Source: Nostoc sp. LPT (GTDB lineage Bacteria > Cyanobacteriota > Cyanobacteriia > Cyanobacteriales > Nostocaceae). From it: DNA of 37,571 nucleotides. Position 1 is the stretch's first letter, and each line of letters begins with the position of its first letter. The translations under genes and the position numbers were made by a program. The notes under the pieces were generated by a model. It made no database searches. It worked only from the letters and a program-made list of their open reading frames with translations, and was not told where the DNA came from. The stretch covers positions 1 through 37,571 of the forward strand of contig NZ_JABXKF010000041.1 of assembly GCF_017115165.1 (NCBI RefSeq), given 5' to 3'. Of this stretch, positions 8,095 to 15,843 are shown piece after piece.

Positions 8095-9000
8095 TTATTT
8101 GTAAACAAAAAGGTGTTGGCGTGCTAGCCCGCCGCAGGCATCGCGGCTAAAACTGCTCCAAGTCAGATTACCTTGTTGAATGGATGACTGTAAATCTGGG
8201 TAATGAGAAAGTAATGCTTGCGCTTGGGGTAAAGGAGACTCAGCACAAGCTAAGGCTGCTGCTTCTTGTTCGTGTATATCCCCATTAACTAGTACTTTTT
8301 CCAAATCTGTGATGATTGCGCTATCGGCAAACCGCCCTACAGGCCGCCAAAGTTCTGGCGTAACTGTGCGTTTAGCTGCCCAACGTTCATGGGCATAGTC
8401 TGCCAACATCCTCGCTAATTCAGGGTTAGCACGCCAATCTAGACCCCAAATTAAATGTAACGGACTGCCGACAAACACAGCCTTCAGCACCATCTGATTC
8501 CAAGCAGCATTATCTAAATAATTCGCTGGATAAGGGTTACGTAGTGCTATGGCTTGGAATACATTACTCATATTACTGCGAATTCCCTCAGCAGTACGAT
8601 GGCGATGTAACTCTGGGTGTGGTAAGAACGGCAAACTTTGATAAAGGACAACTAACTCCCCCATATCGGCAGTGGAGAAAACTTGATCGAGCGATCGCAC
8701 ATAGCCTTGGGGATCATCGTGGGGCAATGCTAAAAGCAAAAGTGTGCGACCTGCTTGATCTACACTCCAATTACCAGGATACCAACCAGGAATCACATCC
8801 TCTGCTGCTTCCAAGTCCTGGAATGTTAGTTGCAAATCCTGTTTACCTAAATAACGCGGCACAGCACTAAAAGCCGTAAAAAACACTCTATCAGCAGCGC
8901 CGCTAGCAATCTGTGCCTGCTTTTGTGACAACCAAGTAAAAGCTTTCTCTGAAACAGACTTTAATAGCCAATGATGCAGTAATTGGTTTACTTTACTCAT
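8095..9000 (-). CDS. eboA: EboA-domain protein
   Basis: Soluble, alpha-helical protein of about 301 residues without a known catalytic motif; EboA is the defining but uncharacterised member of the ebo cluster. Recognisable stretches are the central GWYPGNWSVDQAGRTLLLLALP and the HRHRTAEGIRSNMSNVFQAIALRNPYP block. I start at the ATG at 9000; a TTG 39 bp upstream (9039) is in frame but less likely. First gene of the minus-strand operon eboA-B-C-E-F and divergent from eboD. The C-terminal RDACGGLARQ is encoded by a dispersed palindromic repeat (8116-8147), so the end of the protein may have been modified by repeat insertion. Confidence 0.88.
   Translation of the reverse strand: MSKVNQLLHHWLLKSVSEKAFTWLSQKQAQIASGAADRVFFTAFSAVPRYLGKQDLQLTFQDLEAAEDVIPGWYPGNWSVDQAGRTLLLLALPHDDPQGYVRSLDQVFSTADMGELVVLYQSLPFLPHPELHRHRTAEGIRSNMSNVFQAIALRNPYPANYLDNAAWNQMVLKAVFVGSPLHLIWGLDWRANPELARMLADYAHERWAAKRTVTPELWRPVGRFADSAIITDLEKVLVNGDIHEQEAAALACAESPLPQAQALLSHYPDLQSSIQQGNLTWSSFSRDACGGLARQHLFVYK
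8116..8147. repeat. Dispersed REP-like element inside eboA
   Basis: GTTGGCGTGCTAGCCCGCCG, continuing CAGGCATCGC, overlaps the last codons of eboA. Closely related copies lie in the glycosyltransferase gene (16684-16711) and in the relic gene at 12755-12778. It is read in frame as DACGGLA. Confidence 0.75.
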
Positions 9001-9477
9001 GATAAATTCAGGATAAGTTGTCCAACTTTTTTGTGACAACCAAGTATAAAATATACCACTAAACTTGATTTTTGGGGATTGAAACAGTTAGATAATATCC
9101 TACTGAGATCGTAACTTCACTGAATCTATAAAAATATCTTGACTTTAAAGAAGATACTGTAAAGATACCATTTTTATTAGATAAATCCTCAAATTATCTT
9201 ACGGAAAAAAATTAGAATTTTATGTAATAATGATCTCCATTACAAACCTTATATATGAAATATAGGCAGCAATAAAAAATATACATGAATGAATGTTATT
9301 TTTAACTTAAGCGCTAGGCAAAGACACTTCAAAACTATGATTAAGTGAGTAAATAGATTTATCTAGTAATTTATTTCCAGTTTGAATTACTTAGGAAATT
9401 TATCATGCCTATTTCGGGATAAGTTTAAATTGCAGTAGTATATCTATTTACAGTTACTTAAAAACAATAATATTCAA
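9001..9477. promoter_or_regulatory. Divergent eboA/eboD control region
   Basis: About 477 bp without a gene separate the divergent ATGs of eboA and eboD, so both ebo promoters should lie here. It is very AT-rich. The most regular feature is GTAAT-N10-ATTAC at 9224-9243, a dyad that could bind a dimeric regulator; its spacing does not match the NtcA consensus (GTA-N8-TAC). An 18-bp direct copy of a segment inside eboA (TTTTGTGACAACCAAGTA at 8921-8938) occurs at 9029-9046. I cannot place start sites reliably. Confidence 0.5.
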
Positions 9478-10680
9478 ATGATTATTCAACAAAAAAGCGC
9501 TCTGAATCTGCAATCAATTAACCAATGCGTACGTGTTACCTTTAATTATAATGTTCACTTTACTAAAGGTCTGTTTCAGTTAGATAATCCTTTGCTTGCA
9601 CAAGCGATCGCCGCAGATGGAGAGACAACCCCAAAACAAGTATTAGCGGTGGTAGATGGAGGATTTTTACAGTATCAAGATGGGCTGTTAAAAAAATTAT
9701 CAGTCTATGCCCAATGTTATCAAGATGTACTAACACTGAGCGGTGAGCCGATAATAGTTCCAGGTGGAGAAGCAGTCAAGAACGATTCTAGATTTATAGA
9801 GCAAATTCATCAGCAGATCAATACAGCTGGATTGTGCCGTCATTCCTACGTTTTAGCAATTGGAGGTGGAGCCGTCCTAGACATGGCAGGATACGCAGCA
9901 ACAACGGCTCACCGAGGAATTCGGCTGCTACGAGTACCGACAACAGTATTAGGGCAAAATGATTCGGGTGTAGGAGTAAAAAACGGAATCAATGCCTTCG
10001 GTAAGAAAAACTTTTTGGGTACATTCATGCCACCTTATGCCGTCTTGAATGACTTTGATTTTCTTACTAGCCTCGACGATCGAGATTGGCGATCGGGTAT
10101 TGCAGAAGCAGTGAAAGTAGCGCTGATTAAAGATGCAGATTTCTTCGATTTCATTATGACTAATGCCGAGAAATTGGCTAATCGAGACATGGACATAATG
10201 GAAACATTGATTTATCGTTGTTCCCAGTTGCATTTAGAGCATATCGCTGGTAGCGGCGATCCCTTTGAAATGGGTTCATCGCGTCCTTTAGATTTTGGAC
10301 ACTGGGCTGCTCACAAACTAGAGCATTTAACTAATTACAGCCTACGTCATGGTGAAGCTGTAGCGATCGGCATCGCTTTAGATACAACCTATTCATATTT
10401 AACAGGGCAACTCTTGCAATCAGAGTGGCAAAGGGTTCTAACTACACTCAAAAAATTAGGCTTTACTTTGTACGTCTCGGCATTGACAGAGCAATTAGAT
10501 CGACTAGACCATCCGCATTGTCTATTTAGGGGGCTTACGGAATTCCGTGAACATTTGGGAGGAAAATTAACAATCACCCTTCTACAAGGAATCGGAGAAG
10601 GAATAGAAGTTCATCAGGTGGATTTGTCTTTGTATAGAGATGCTATTTTGATGCTGCAAGATTGGGAACTTTTACATTAA
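9478..10680 (+). CDS. eboD: EboD: 3-dehydroquinate synthase-like sugar phosphate cyclase
   Basis: 400 residues of the sugar phosphate cyclase family. NAD-binding and active-site motifs are present: AIGGGAVLDMAG (Asp135), RVPTTVLGQNDSGVGVKNGIN (Lys168), and the zinc ligands Glu210 (GIAEAVK), His275 (DFGHWAAHKLE) and His291 (LRHGEAVAIG). The pattern suggests an active zinc/NAD-dependent cyclase. The sequence QNDSGVGVKNGINAFGKKNFLG differs from true AroB (QVDSSVGGKTG), so it is a specialised member, probably not the shikimate-pathway enzyme. Its substrate is unknown. It is divergent from eboA-B-C-E-F and supplies the D component missing from that row. About 100 bp downstream, the acyl-CoA dehydrogenase gene converges on it. 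Confidence 0.88.
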   Translation: MIIQQKSALNLQSINQCVRVTFNYNVHFTKGLFQLDNPLLAQAIAADGETTPKQVLAVVDGGFLQYQDGLLKKLSVYAQCYQDVLTLSGEPIIVPGGEAVKNDSRFIEQIHQQINTAGLCRHSYVLAIGGGAVLDMAGYAATTAHRGIRLLRVPTTVLGQNDSGVGVKNGINAFGKKNFLGTFMPPYAVLNDFDFLTSLDDRDWRSGIAEAVKVALIKDADFFDFIMTNAEKLANRDMDIMETLIYRCSQLHLEHIAGSGDPFEMGSSRPLDFGHWAAHKLEHLTNYSLRHGEAVAIGIALDTTYSYLTGQLLQSEWQRVLTTLKKLGFTLYVSALTEQLDRLDHPHCLFRGLTEFREHLGGKLTITLLQGIGEGIEVHQVDLSLYRDAILMLQDWELLH

Positions 10681-10783
10681 TTCTCCTTTGAATGCAATCA
10701 ACAGAAGCGATGTCTCTTAAGAAACCTCTGAGTATTGTCCTGGCACGCCCGCTATTGGAAGTAACTAGCTACCCCTTAATCTA

Positions 10784-11980
10784 TTACAAAAAGTTCACGA
10801 TCCCCAGACGCAAGATTTCTCGCGTAAAGTCACAGGAATAACCGATAGTTGCATCGGCAAGAAACTTGCCAGCCAAGCACTCTTTTGTCACCCCATAGCC
10901 CCCAAGAATTTCAACGGCTGTTTGTGCGTTTTTGATTGCAACATCCACTGCAAAAGTCTTGGCGGCTGGTGCTTTGATTGTGGCGGCAAGTTGGGGAGAA
11001 GTTTCTGCTGTAACTGCTGCATCCCATACCACCAGTCGTGCAGCCTGGGTGTTAATCATCATATCCGCTAATTTTAAAGCCACTGCCTGATGTTCGATAA
11101 TCGGACGACCCCAACTGACTCTTTGCTTGGCATAACTCAAAGCATACTCATAAGCAGCACGAGCCAAACCAACATAAGAAGCTGCCAGCCCAATAGCTAC
11201 TTCTGGAAGCAACATTAGTAGTTTTCCGGCTTCTCCTTCTTGTCCAATCAGATTTTCCACAGGGACTAGGACGTTATCTAGGCTAATCTCAGCATGATGA
11301 GAGGCTTTCCAACCAATCATCTGTGTCTTTTTGCCAAACTTAATCCCAGGTGTCTCTGTTGGAACGAAAAAGATAGACAAACTTTCGCGCAATGGTTTAT
11401 CCATTGCTGTACGGGCAATAATGAAGTAGGCATCCGCAATTCCAGCATTTGTAACTAACGAGGATTTTGTCCCATTAAGGATGTATGTATTGCCCTCACG
11501 CACTGCAAAGGTCTTCATCCCAATATTGGAGTCTGGGAGCGCGCAGAACATATCAGAGGTGGCGACATTAGGTTCACTCTCTGCGGCGCTGAACAGATGG
11601 GGTTTTCCGGAATTTACAAAAGATAGTATTCGTTTTTGTTGTTCTGTGGTTGCTGCCCTAGTGACAAACAGTGACATTGCTGCGGTGAGATTGAAATAAC
11701 TACAAGCAATGCTGACATCCACAACGCCTATTTCTTCCAGTACTATAGCCAAATCTATACACTTTCGCCCCACACCTCCTAACTTTTCTGGAAGCATCAA
11801 GGATGTAAATCCTAATTCAGATCCCTTATAGAACAAATTTTGGCAAAATTCCCAAGGTTCTATCTCTAGATTGTTAGACTCCTCGATTATACGAACAATA
11901 GGCTGAATTTCATTTTGGGCAAACTCACGAGCTTGTATTCGCAATATTTGCTGTTCTTGAGTCAGGTTGAAGTCAATCAT
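10784..11980 (-). CDS. Acyl-CoA dehydrogenase family flavoprotein
   Basis: 398 residues, full length for the family: helical N-terminal domain (MIDFNLTQEQQILRIQAREF), central beta domain (SAAESEPNVATSDMF, ILNGTKSSLVTNAGIAD, MIGWKASHHAEISLDNV) and C-terminal helices (SYAKQRVSWGRPIIEHQAVALKLADM, QTAVEILGGYGVTKE). FAD-binding regions look intact. At the position of the usual catalytic Glu of YEGT the sequence reads CDFT, so Asp384 replaces Glu. Cyanobacteria generally lack fatty-acid beta-oxidation, so a role in specialised metabolism is more likely than fat breakdown; that is inference. The gene is convergent with eboD and has no close partner upstream. Confidence 0.93.
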   Translation of the reverse strand: MIDFNLTQEQQILRIQAREFAQNEIQPIVRIIEESNNLEIEPWEFCQNLFYKGSELGFTSLMLPEKLGGVGRKCIDLAIVLEEIGVVDVSIACSYFNLTAAMSLFVTRAATTEQQKRILSFVNSGKPHLFSAAESEPNVATSDMFCALPDSNIGMKTFAVREGNTYILNGTKSSLVTNAGIADAYFIIARTAMDKPLRESLSIFFVPTETPGIKFGKKTQMIGWKASHHAEISLDNVLVPVENLIGQEGEAGKLLMLLPEVAIGLAASYVGLARAAYEYALSYAKQRVSWGRPIIEHQAVALKLADMMINTQAARLVVWDAAVTAETSPQLAATIKAPAAKTFAVDVAIKNAQTAVEILGGYGVTKECLAGKFLADATIGYSCDFTREILRLGIVNFL

Positions 11981-12023
11981 GTCTTATCCTTTTTTTCCCA
12001 TATCGCCAATATATAGTTTTGTT

Positions 12024-12296
12024 TCAGGTATTAAAAACTAAATTTTGTAACCGCATTTTTAGATAATCTTTGTATATAAATAGATAAAATAGTTTTAGAA
12101 TCCACTCGGCTGTACTCACATTTATCTCCAATATTTGTAAAATATTGTCTGATATCAGATGAATGTTAACATTAGTGCGATAGTTGCCAGTAAAGGGATA
12201 TATAGTCTGTGCTGTTGCTATCACTGCATCTAAGCAAATATTAATTGAAGTAAAAACTAGTTGAACCAGCCATATCTTGAATAAGCACAGTACCAT
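12024..12296 (-). CDS. Possible short exported protein or gene remnant
   Basis: A 90-codon frame with a hydrophobic N-terminus ending near AVIATAQ, which looks like a signal peptide. The next stretch, TIYPFTGNYRTNVNIHLISD followed by NILQILEINVSTAE, looks like the first beta strands of an exported domain. After this the sequence becomes low-quality, AT-rich and rich in Phe, Tyr, Leu and Ile, which suggests a truncated gene. No convincing ribosome-binding site is visible. It sits 43 bp upstream of the acyl-CoA dehydrogenase gene. I do not recognise the family and it may not be expressed. Confidence 0.3.
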   Translation of the reverse strand: MVLCLFKIWLVQLVFTSINICLDAVIATAQTIYPFTGNYRTNVNIHLISDNILQILEINVSTAEWILKLFYLFIYKDYLKMRLQNLVFNT

Positions 12297-12602
12297 TTAA
12301 CAACTCAATATTCCAAAATAGTTGAGTTTTATAAAATCCTCAAATTCAATTTTATTAAATATTTTATTATTCCAAAATGTCCCTGATTTGTGTAAGTTAT
12401 ATAACTTGTTTTATAGAAAAGACAATTCAAATGTTGTGAAAATAAAAAGTTAACTGAATATCTTCTACATTAAAATTTACAGCATGTAAACTGCGATCGC
12501 AATGAAGAATCTTTTGATAAACTTGTCAATTCTTTATCAGTACTGAATAATTTGCCTATACTGACCAAACCTTTGATGCCGTAAGGCGTTAAGCATAATA
12601 TT

Positions 12603-12851
12603 TTAATCTGTAACCCCGTATTCTTTCTCTATCACACTCAACAGCCTTTCCTCAAACTCAGTCAAATATGGGCCTTTCAACTCTCCCAAACACTTCTAAA
12701 CTGCCTATAATGGTTCTTCTAGCTTGCCACCGTCCCGTAGTTTGTTAATGCCTAGGCATAGCCCGCCGCAGGCATCGCTAATCTGCTGCATCTGGTGACA
12801 TTCCAACTCCAAGTAGTTCAGTGGCTTTAGGTGGTCGATTCTCTCGCTCAT
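12603..12851 (-). pseudogene. Relic small gene with two in-frame amber codons
   Basis: A minus-strand frame from ATG 12851 reads MSERIDHLKPLNYLELECHQ, then MQQISDACGGLCLGINKLRD, then GGKLEEPL followed by TAG, AV, TAG. It continues in the same frame with KCLGELKGPYLTEFEERLLSVIEKEYGVT to TAA at 12605-12603. Continuous coding character across both stops shows a single 82-codon gene interrupted by two TAG codons, both explicable as CAG or TGG mutated. The SDACGGL part is encoded by a dispersed REP-like repeat. The charged helical C-terminus suggests a small regulatory or structural protein of unknown family. Confidence 0.6.
12755..12778. repeat. Dispersed REP-like element inside relic gene
   Basis: GGCATAGCCCGCCGCAGGCA, continuing TCGC, is the same element as in eboA (8116-8147). 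Here it contributes SDACGGLCL to the relic protein in frame. Confidence 0.7.
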
Positions 12852-12979
12852 TCTAGATGCGTAAAATTAAACCCTCTACAACAAGAAATTATTAGTTTAC
12901 TTGCGCTTTCACCTGATATTTATAGCAATCTTGTAAATAATTCCTTTTATACGTCATCTACAACCACCAAATTTTTTGC

Positions 12980-13349
12980 ACAATCTCCTCTGAGGAAGCG
13001 ATCGCAATCAAACTTGATTTAAAAGCAGGAAAGATTTTTGATGACGGTCCTTATTATTTCAAAGTTAAGCATGATCGAGGTTCATCGGAAAAACCTGTTA
13101 CCCAATTCATACGTAACAATTTCCAACAAATTCAACGATATATATGTTGTTTTTAGGATGTTGGATAGTTGGATTGGTGAGTCAGCAAGCTTTTGAGGAG
13201 CCATTTTCAAAATCCTCCACCTGATGAAAAGCTGGTTGGGACTTATCAGGTGCTTATTCTCAAAGGAGAAATATACAGCATCGGTTGAGATATGAGATCA
13301 TCGAATCCGAACAAGTAGTCAAGATAATTCATATATGGACGCATACGAG
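12980..13349 (+). pseudogene. Debris of one or two small genes
   Basis: Several protein-like segments occur in different plus frames. From 12983: ISSEEAIAIKLDLKAGKIFD followed by DGPYYFKVKHDRGSSEKPVT and QFIRNNFQQIQRYI, ending at a TAG near 13156. From about 13197: SHFQNPPPDEKLVGTYQVLI then LKGEIYSI, ending at a TGA. A frameshift then leads into RLRYEIIESEQVVKIIHIWT. The last part resembles the C-terminal strands of ParE/RelE-type toxins, but the match is by eye only. Frame changes and stops show these are not intact genes. The rest of 12297-12980 outside the minus-strand relic shows nothing I recognise. Confidence 0.4.
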
Positions 13350-13353
13350 TAAG

Positions 13354-14052
13354 TTATCTCTTCAGCCCTCCTTGGTGTTCACAATGAAAACCTCGATGCT
13401 CCCAAGCTTGCATATCTACATCGGTAAGTTTTGTGACATTTGAGCATTGCGGTTGAATAATTTGACTTAAAATCGCCCAAAATAAGCTGCGTGTTACATC
13501 TAATCCAGTTTTAGTCCAAGATTCATGATTACCAGGAATACCCAATTCTTGAACAATTTCTGGCTCTACCCAAATGCCATGAGCGCCCAAAAGAATCTGT
13601 GCCATCCATTTAGCTCTGGGTAAATGACTGGCCGAGGTAATCAACATGACTTTATGCACTCCCCAACGGCGCAGAATTGGAATACTATAATAAAAATTTT
13701 CAAAGGTAGAATTCGCGCAGTTTTCTAACCAAACGTTTTGTAACTCTGCTAATTCCGCCTGAAAAATTAACCGTATACAGGGATCTGGGGAACCATGAGA
13801 AATTAAAATTGGGGTTTGTGGGTATTGTTTTGCTTGTTGAGCAACATAAGTTTCTCGACGAATACTACCACCTAGCACAAAGAAAGCATCTATCGGCTGC
13901 GAAGAAGCAAAAACTAAGGTTATAGTAGTAAAAATCAGCCAAGCACCCAGGATAAGATACAATCCACCACTGAGTTTTTGTAACAATTGCCACAGATTAG
14001 CAGATTTTTTTTTAATAGAAATTAATGATTTGATGGTAAATTTGCGTTTCAT
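13354..14052 (-). CDS. YdcF/SanA-like (DUF218) membrane-anchored protein
   Basis: 232 residues. A basic N-terminus is followed by one membrane helix (LYLILGAWLIFTTITLVFAS, about 30-50). A DUF218 domain follows: IDAFFVLGGSIRRETYVAQQ near the start, ILISHGSPDPC, then LENCANSTFENFYYSIPILR and KVMLITSASHLPRAKWMAQI. The Asn-Thr/Ser and SASHLPRA motifs are the usual signature. DUF218 proteins are linked to envelope integrity and vancomycin sensitivity in enterobacteria (SanA), without a firmly known reaction. The topology predicts a domain outside the cytoplasmic membrane. Divergent from the Ctp protease gene, it may share envelope-related regulation with it; that is inference. Confidence 0.88.
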   Translation of the reverse strand: MKRKFTIKSLISIKKKSANLWQLLQKLSGGLYLILGAWLIFTTITLVFASSQPIDAFFVLGGSIRRETYVAQQAKQYPQTPILISHGSPDPCIRLIFQAELAELQNVWLENCANSTFENFYYSIPILRRWGVHKVMLITSASHLPRAKWMAQILLGAHGIWVEPEIVQELGIPGNHESWTKTGLDVTRSLFWAILSQIIQPQCSNVTKLTDVDMQAWEHRGFHCEHQGGLKR

Positions 14053-14365
14053 GACTTAAGTAAGAAAAGCTGATTTTACTGCTGTCTAACAATACTGCAA
14101 TTGAATGAGCAAAGTGCTATCTTATAAAAGTAATCTAGAATGCAAACATGACGCTAATTAAAGTGTCACACGCTCAGTATAGCCTTCCGGAGAAGACTAA
14201 CAAAGTGAGAAATGATTGTTAATAACTAATGCGGCATTTTTGGCATCATTAGAAGGATAAAAATGATGAATAAGCATAGTTGATTCTGGGGTATAAAAAC
14301 TTAAAAATTTCTGGAAAGCCTGATTGCTAAACTGTCAACAACACAATTATTCCAGCTAAGTATAC
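14053..14365. promoter_or_regulatory. Divergent ydcF-like/ctp intergenic region
   Basis: 313 bp between divergent starts, so both promoters should be here. AT-rich; I find no clear dyad or known operator and no RNA gene. Confidence 0.35.
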
Positions 14366-15706
14366 ATGAACCAATCTGCGAAAAGTTACTCACCGCTCCA
14401 AGTAGCCTTGATTGGTGGAGCGATCGCCACAACTGCTACCATGTCTGTGTTCGGCCCCGCTTGGACTCGTGGTGTCCGTGCTGCTCTAGCCCTACAAGAC
14501 AGCCCAAAAGTGATAGTTGACCAAGTTTGGCAACTGGTAAATCATGAATATGTTGATGGTAAATTTAATCAACAAGATTGGCAAGCAACCAGGCAAAGCC
14601 TGTTGAGCAAAGACTACTCTTCTCGCGAAGAAGCATACACTGCCATCCGCGAAGCTTTACAAAAGTTGGGAGATCCTTACACTCGGTTCATGGACCCCCA
14701 ACAATTTGAAGCTCTGACTAGCCAAACATCTGGGGAAGTCTCTGGTATTGGCGTTCGGATGGAAGTGAACGAAAAAACTCAGCGGCTCACCGTTGTCGAA
14801 GCCATAGAAAATTCTCCGGCGCTGAAAGCTGGGATCAAAGCAGGCGATGAAATTTTGGCAATTGACGGCAAATCCACTCTCAAAATGAAAGTGGATGATG
14901 CTTCTAAGCTAATACGTGGCAAAGCGGGTACTCCCATCAAGATACGGGTGGGACGCGCAGGCCAAAATGCCTTTGATTTGAAGCTGACAAGGGCAAGTAT
15001 TGAAGTCCCAACAGTACGCTATACCCTCAGACAAGAAGGGAACCGCCGCGTTGGCTATATCCGTTTGCGAGAATTTAGCGCCCACGCCGCAGACCAAATG
15101 CAACGAGCCATCCGCGATTTGAACACTAAGAAAGTTGATTCTTATGTCTTAGATTTGCGGGGAAATCCTGGCGGTTTGTTGCAGGCGAGCATTGAAATTG
15201 CTCGGATGTGGTATGATAACGGCGGAATTGTCAAGACAATAGACCGTGTGGGCAGCAGTGAGGAAACTAAAGCCAATCGTACTGCTTTGACAAATCGTCC
15301 TTTGGCGGTCTTAGTGGATGGTAATTCAGCTAGTGCTAGTGAAATCCTTACAGGGGCGCTCAAGGATAATAAGCGGGCGGTAGTTGTAGGTGGTCAAACC
15401 TTTGGCAAAGCCTTAGTCCAGTCAGTTCATGAACTCGCAGATGGTTCCGGCTTGGCTGTCACCATTGCCCATTACTACACCCCGGCGGGAACGGATATTA
15501 ACCATAAAGGAATTACACCAGATATCAAGCTAGACTTGACAGAGGCACAAGAGCGTCAATTGGCTTCTAATCCAAATTTAATCGGAACTAAGAGCGATCC
15601 CCAATATGCTCGAGCGATCGCAATTCTATCAAATAACAACTTTGCCCAGCCGCCAGCAAATCAACCGACTCGACCCATGAGCCGCGCTGGTGACTTGAAA
15701 TTTTAG
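14366..15706 (+). CDS. Carboxyl-terminal processing protease (Ctp, S41 family)
   Basis: 446 residues. An N-terminal hydrophobic segment (VALIGGAIATTATMSVFGPA, about 13-32) serves as signal or anchor, so it acts in the periplasm or thylakoid lumen. A PDZ domain follows (SGIGVRMEVN to about 210), then the S41 peptidase domain. The Ser-Lys dyad is Ser323 in GNSASASEIL and Lys348 in GGQTFGKALVQ. RLREFSAH and DLRGNPGGLL are the other family motifs. Cyanobacteria carry several Ctp paralogues; CtpA matures the D1 protein of photosystem II, and I cannot tell from sequence whether this is CtpA, B or C. The C-terminal tail is rich in Pro, Asn and Gln. The glycosyltransferase gene begins 137 bp downstream on the same strand. 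Confidence 0.95.
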   Translation: MNQSAKSYSPLQVALIGGAIATTATMSVFGPAWTRGVRAALALQDSPKVIVDQVWQLVNHEYVDGKFNQQDWQATRQSLLSKDYSSREEAYTAIREALQKLGDPYTRFMDPQQFEALTSQTSGEVSGIGVRMEVNEKTQRLTVVEAIENSPALKAGIKAGDEILAIDGKSTLKMKVDDASKLIRGKAGTPIKIRVGRAGQNAFDLKLTRASIEVPTVRYTLRQEGNRRVGYIRLREFSAHAADQMQRAIRDLNTKKVDSYVLDLRGNPGGLLQASIEIARMWYDNGGIVKTIDRVGSSEETKANRTALTNRPLAVLVDGNSASASEILTGALKDNKRAVVVGGQTFGKALVQSVHELADGSGLAVTIAHYYTPAGTDINHKGITPDIKLDLTEAQERQLASNPNLIGTKSDPQYARAIAILSNNNFAQPPANQPTRPMSRAGDLKF

Positions 15707-15843
15707 GTGAGTTATTTGTTACCAGGTATTTACATATTCCCAAATCCAGATTTTTGGAGTTATGGAAACTGCTTGATATTACCGTTCCAAGATTTTGATT
15801 TGGGAATACTAGCTAGTAATCCCATCTCCAAAATCTCAGATTT

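Noticed and set aside
9224..9243. NtcA binding site before eboA/eboD
   Set aside because: The dyad has the wrong spacing (GTA-N14-TAC instead of GTA-N8-TAC).
12603..12851. Amber codon reassignment (three internal TAG codons in the window)
   Set aside because: TAG is used as a normal stop by intact genes here (CHAT-FHA, second PepSY), so mutation is the simpler reading.
12831..13022. 63-codon plus-strand frame starting MVDSLAHS
   Set aside because: Overlaps the relic gene on the other strand, and the more protein-like reading at its end is in a different frame.
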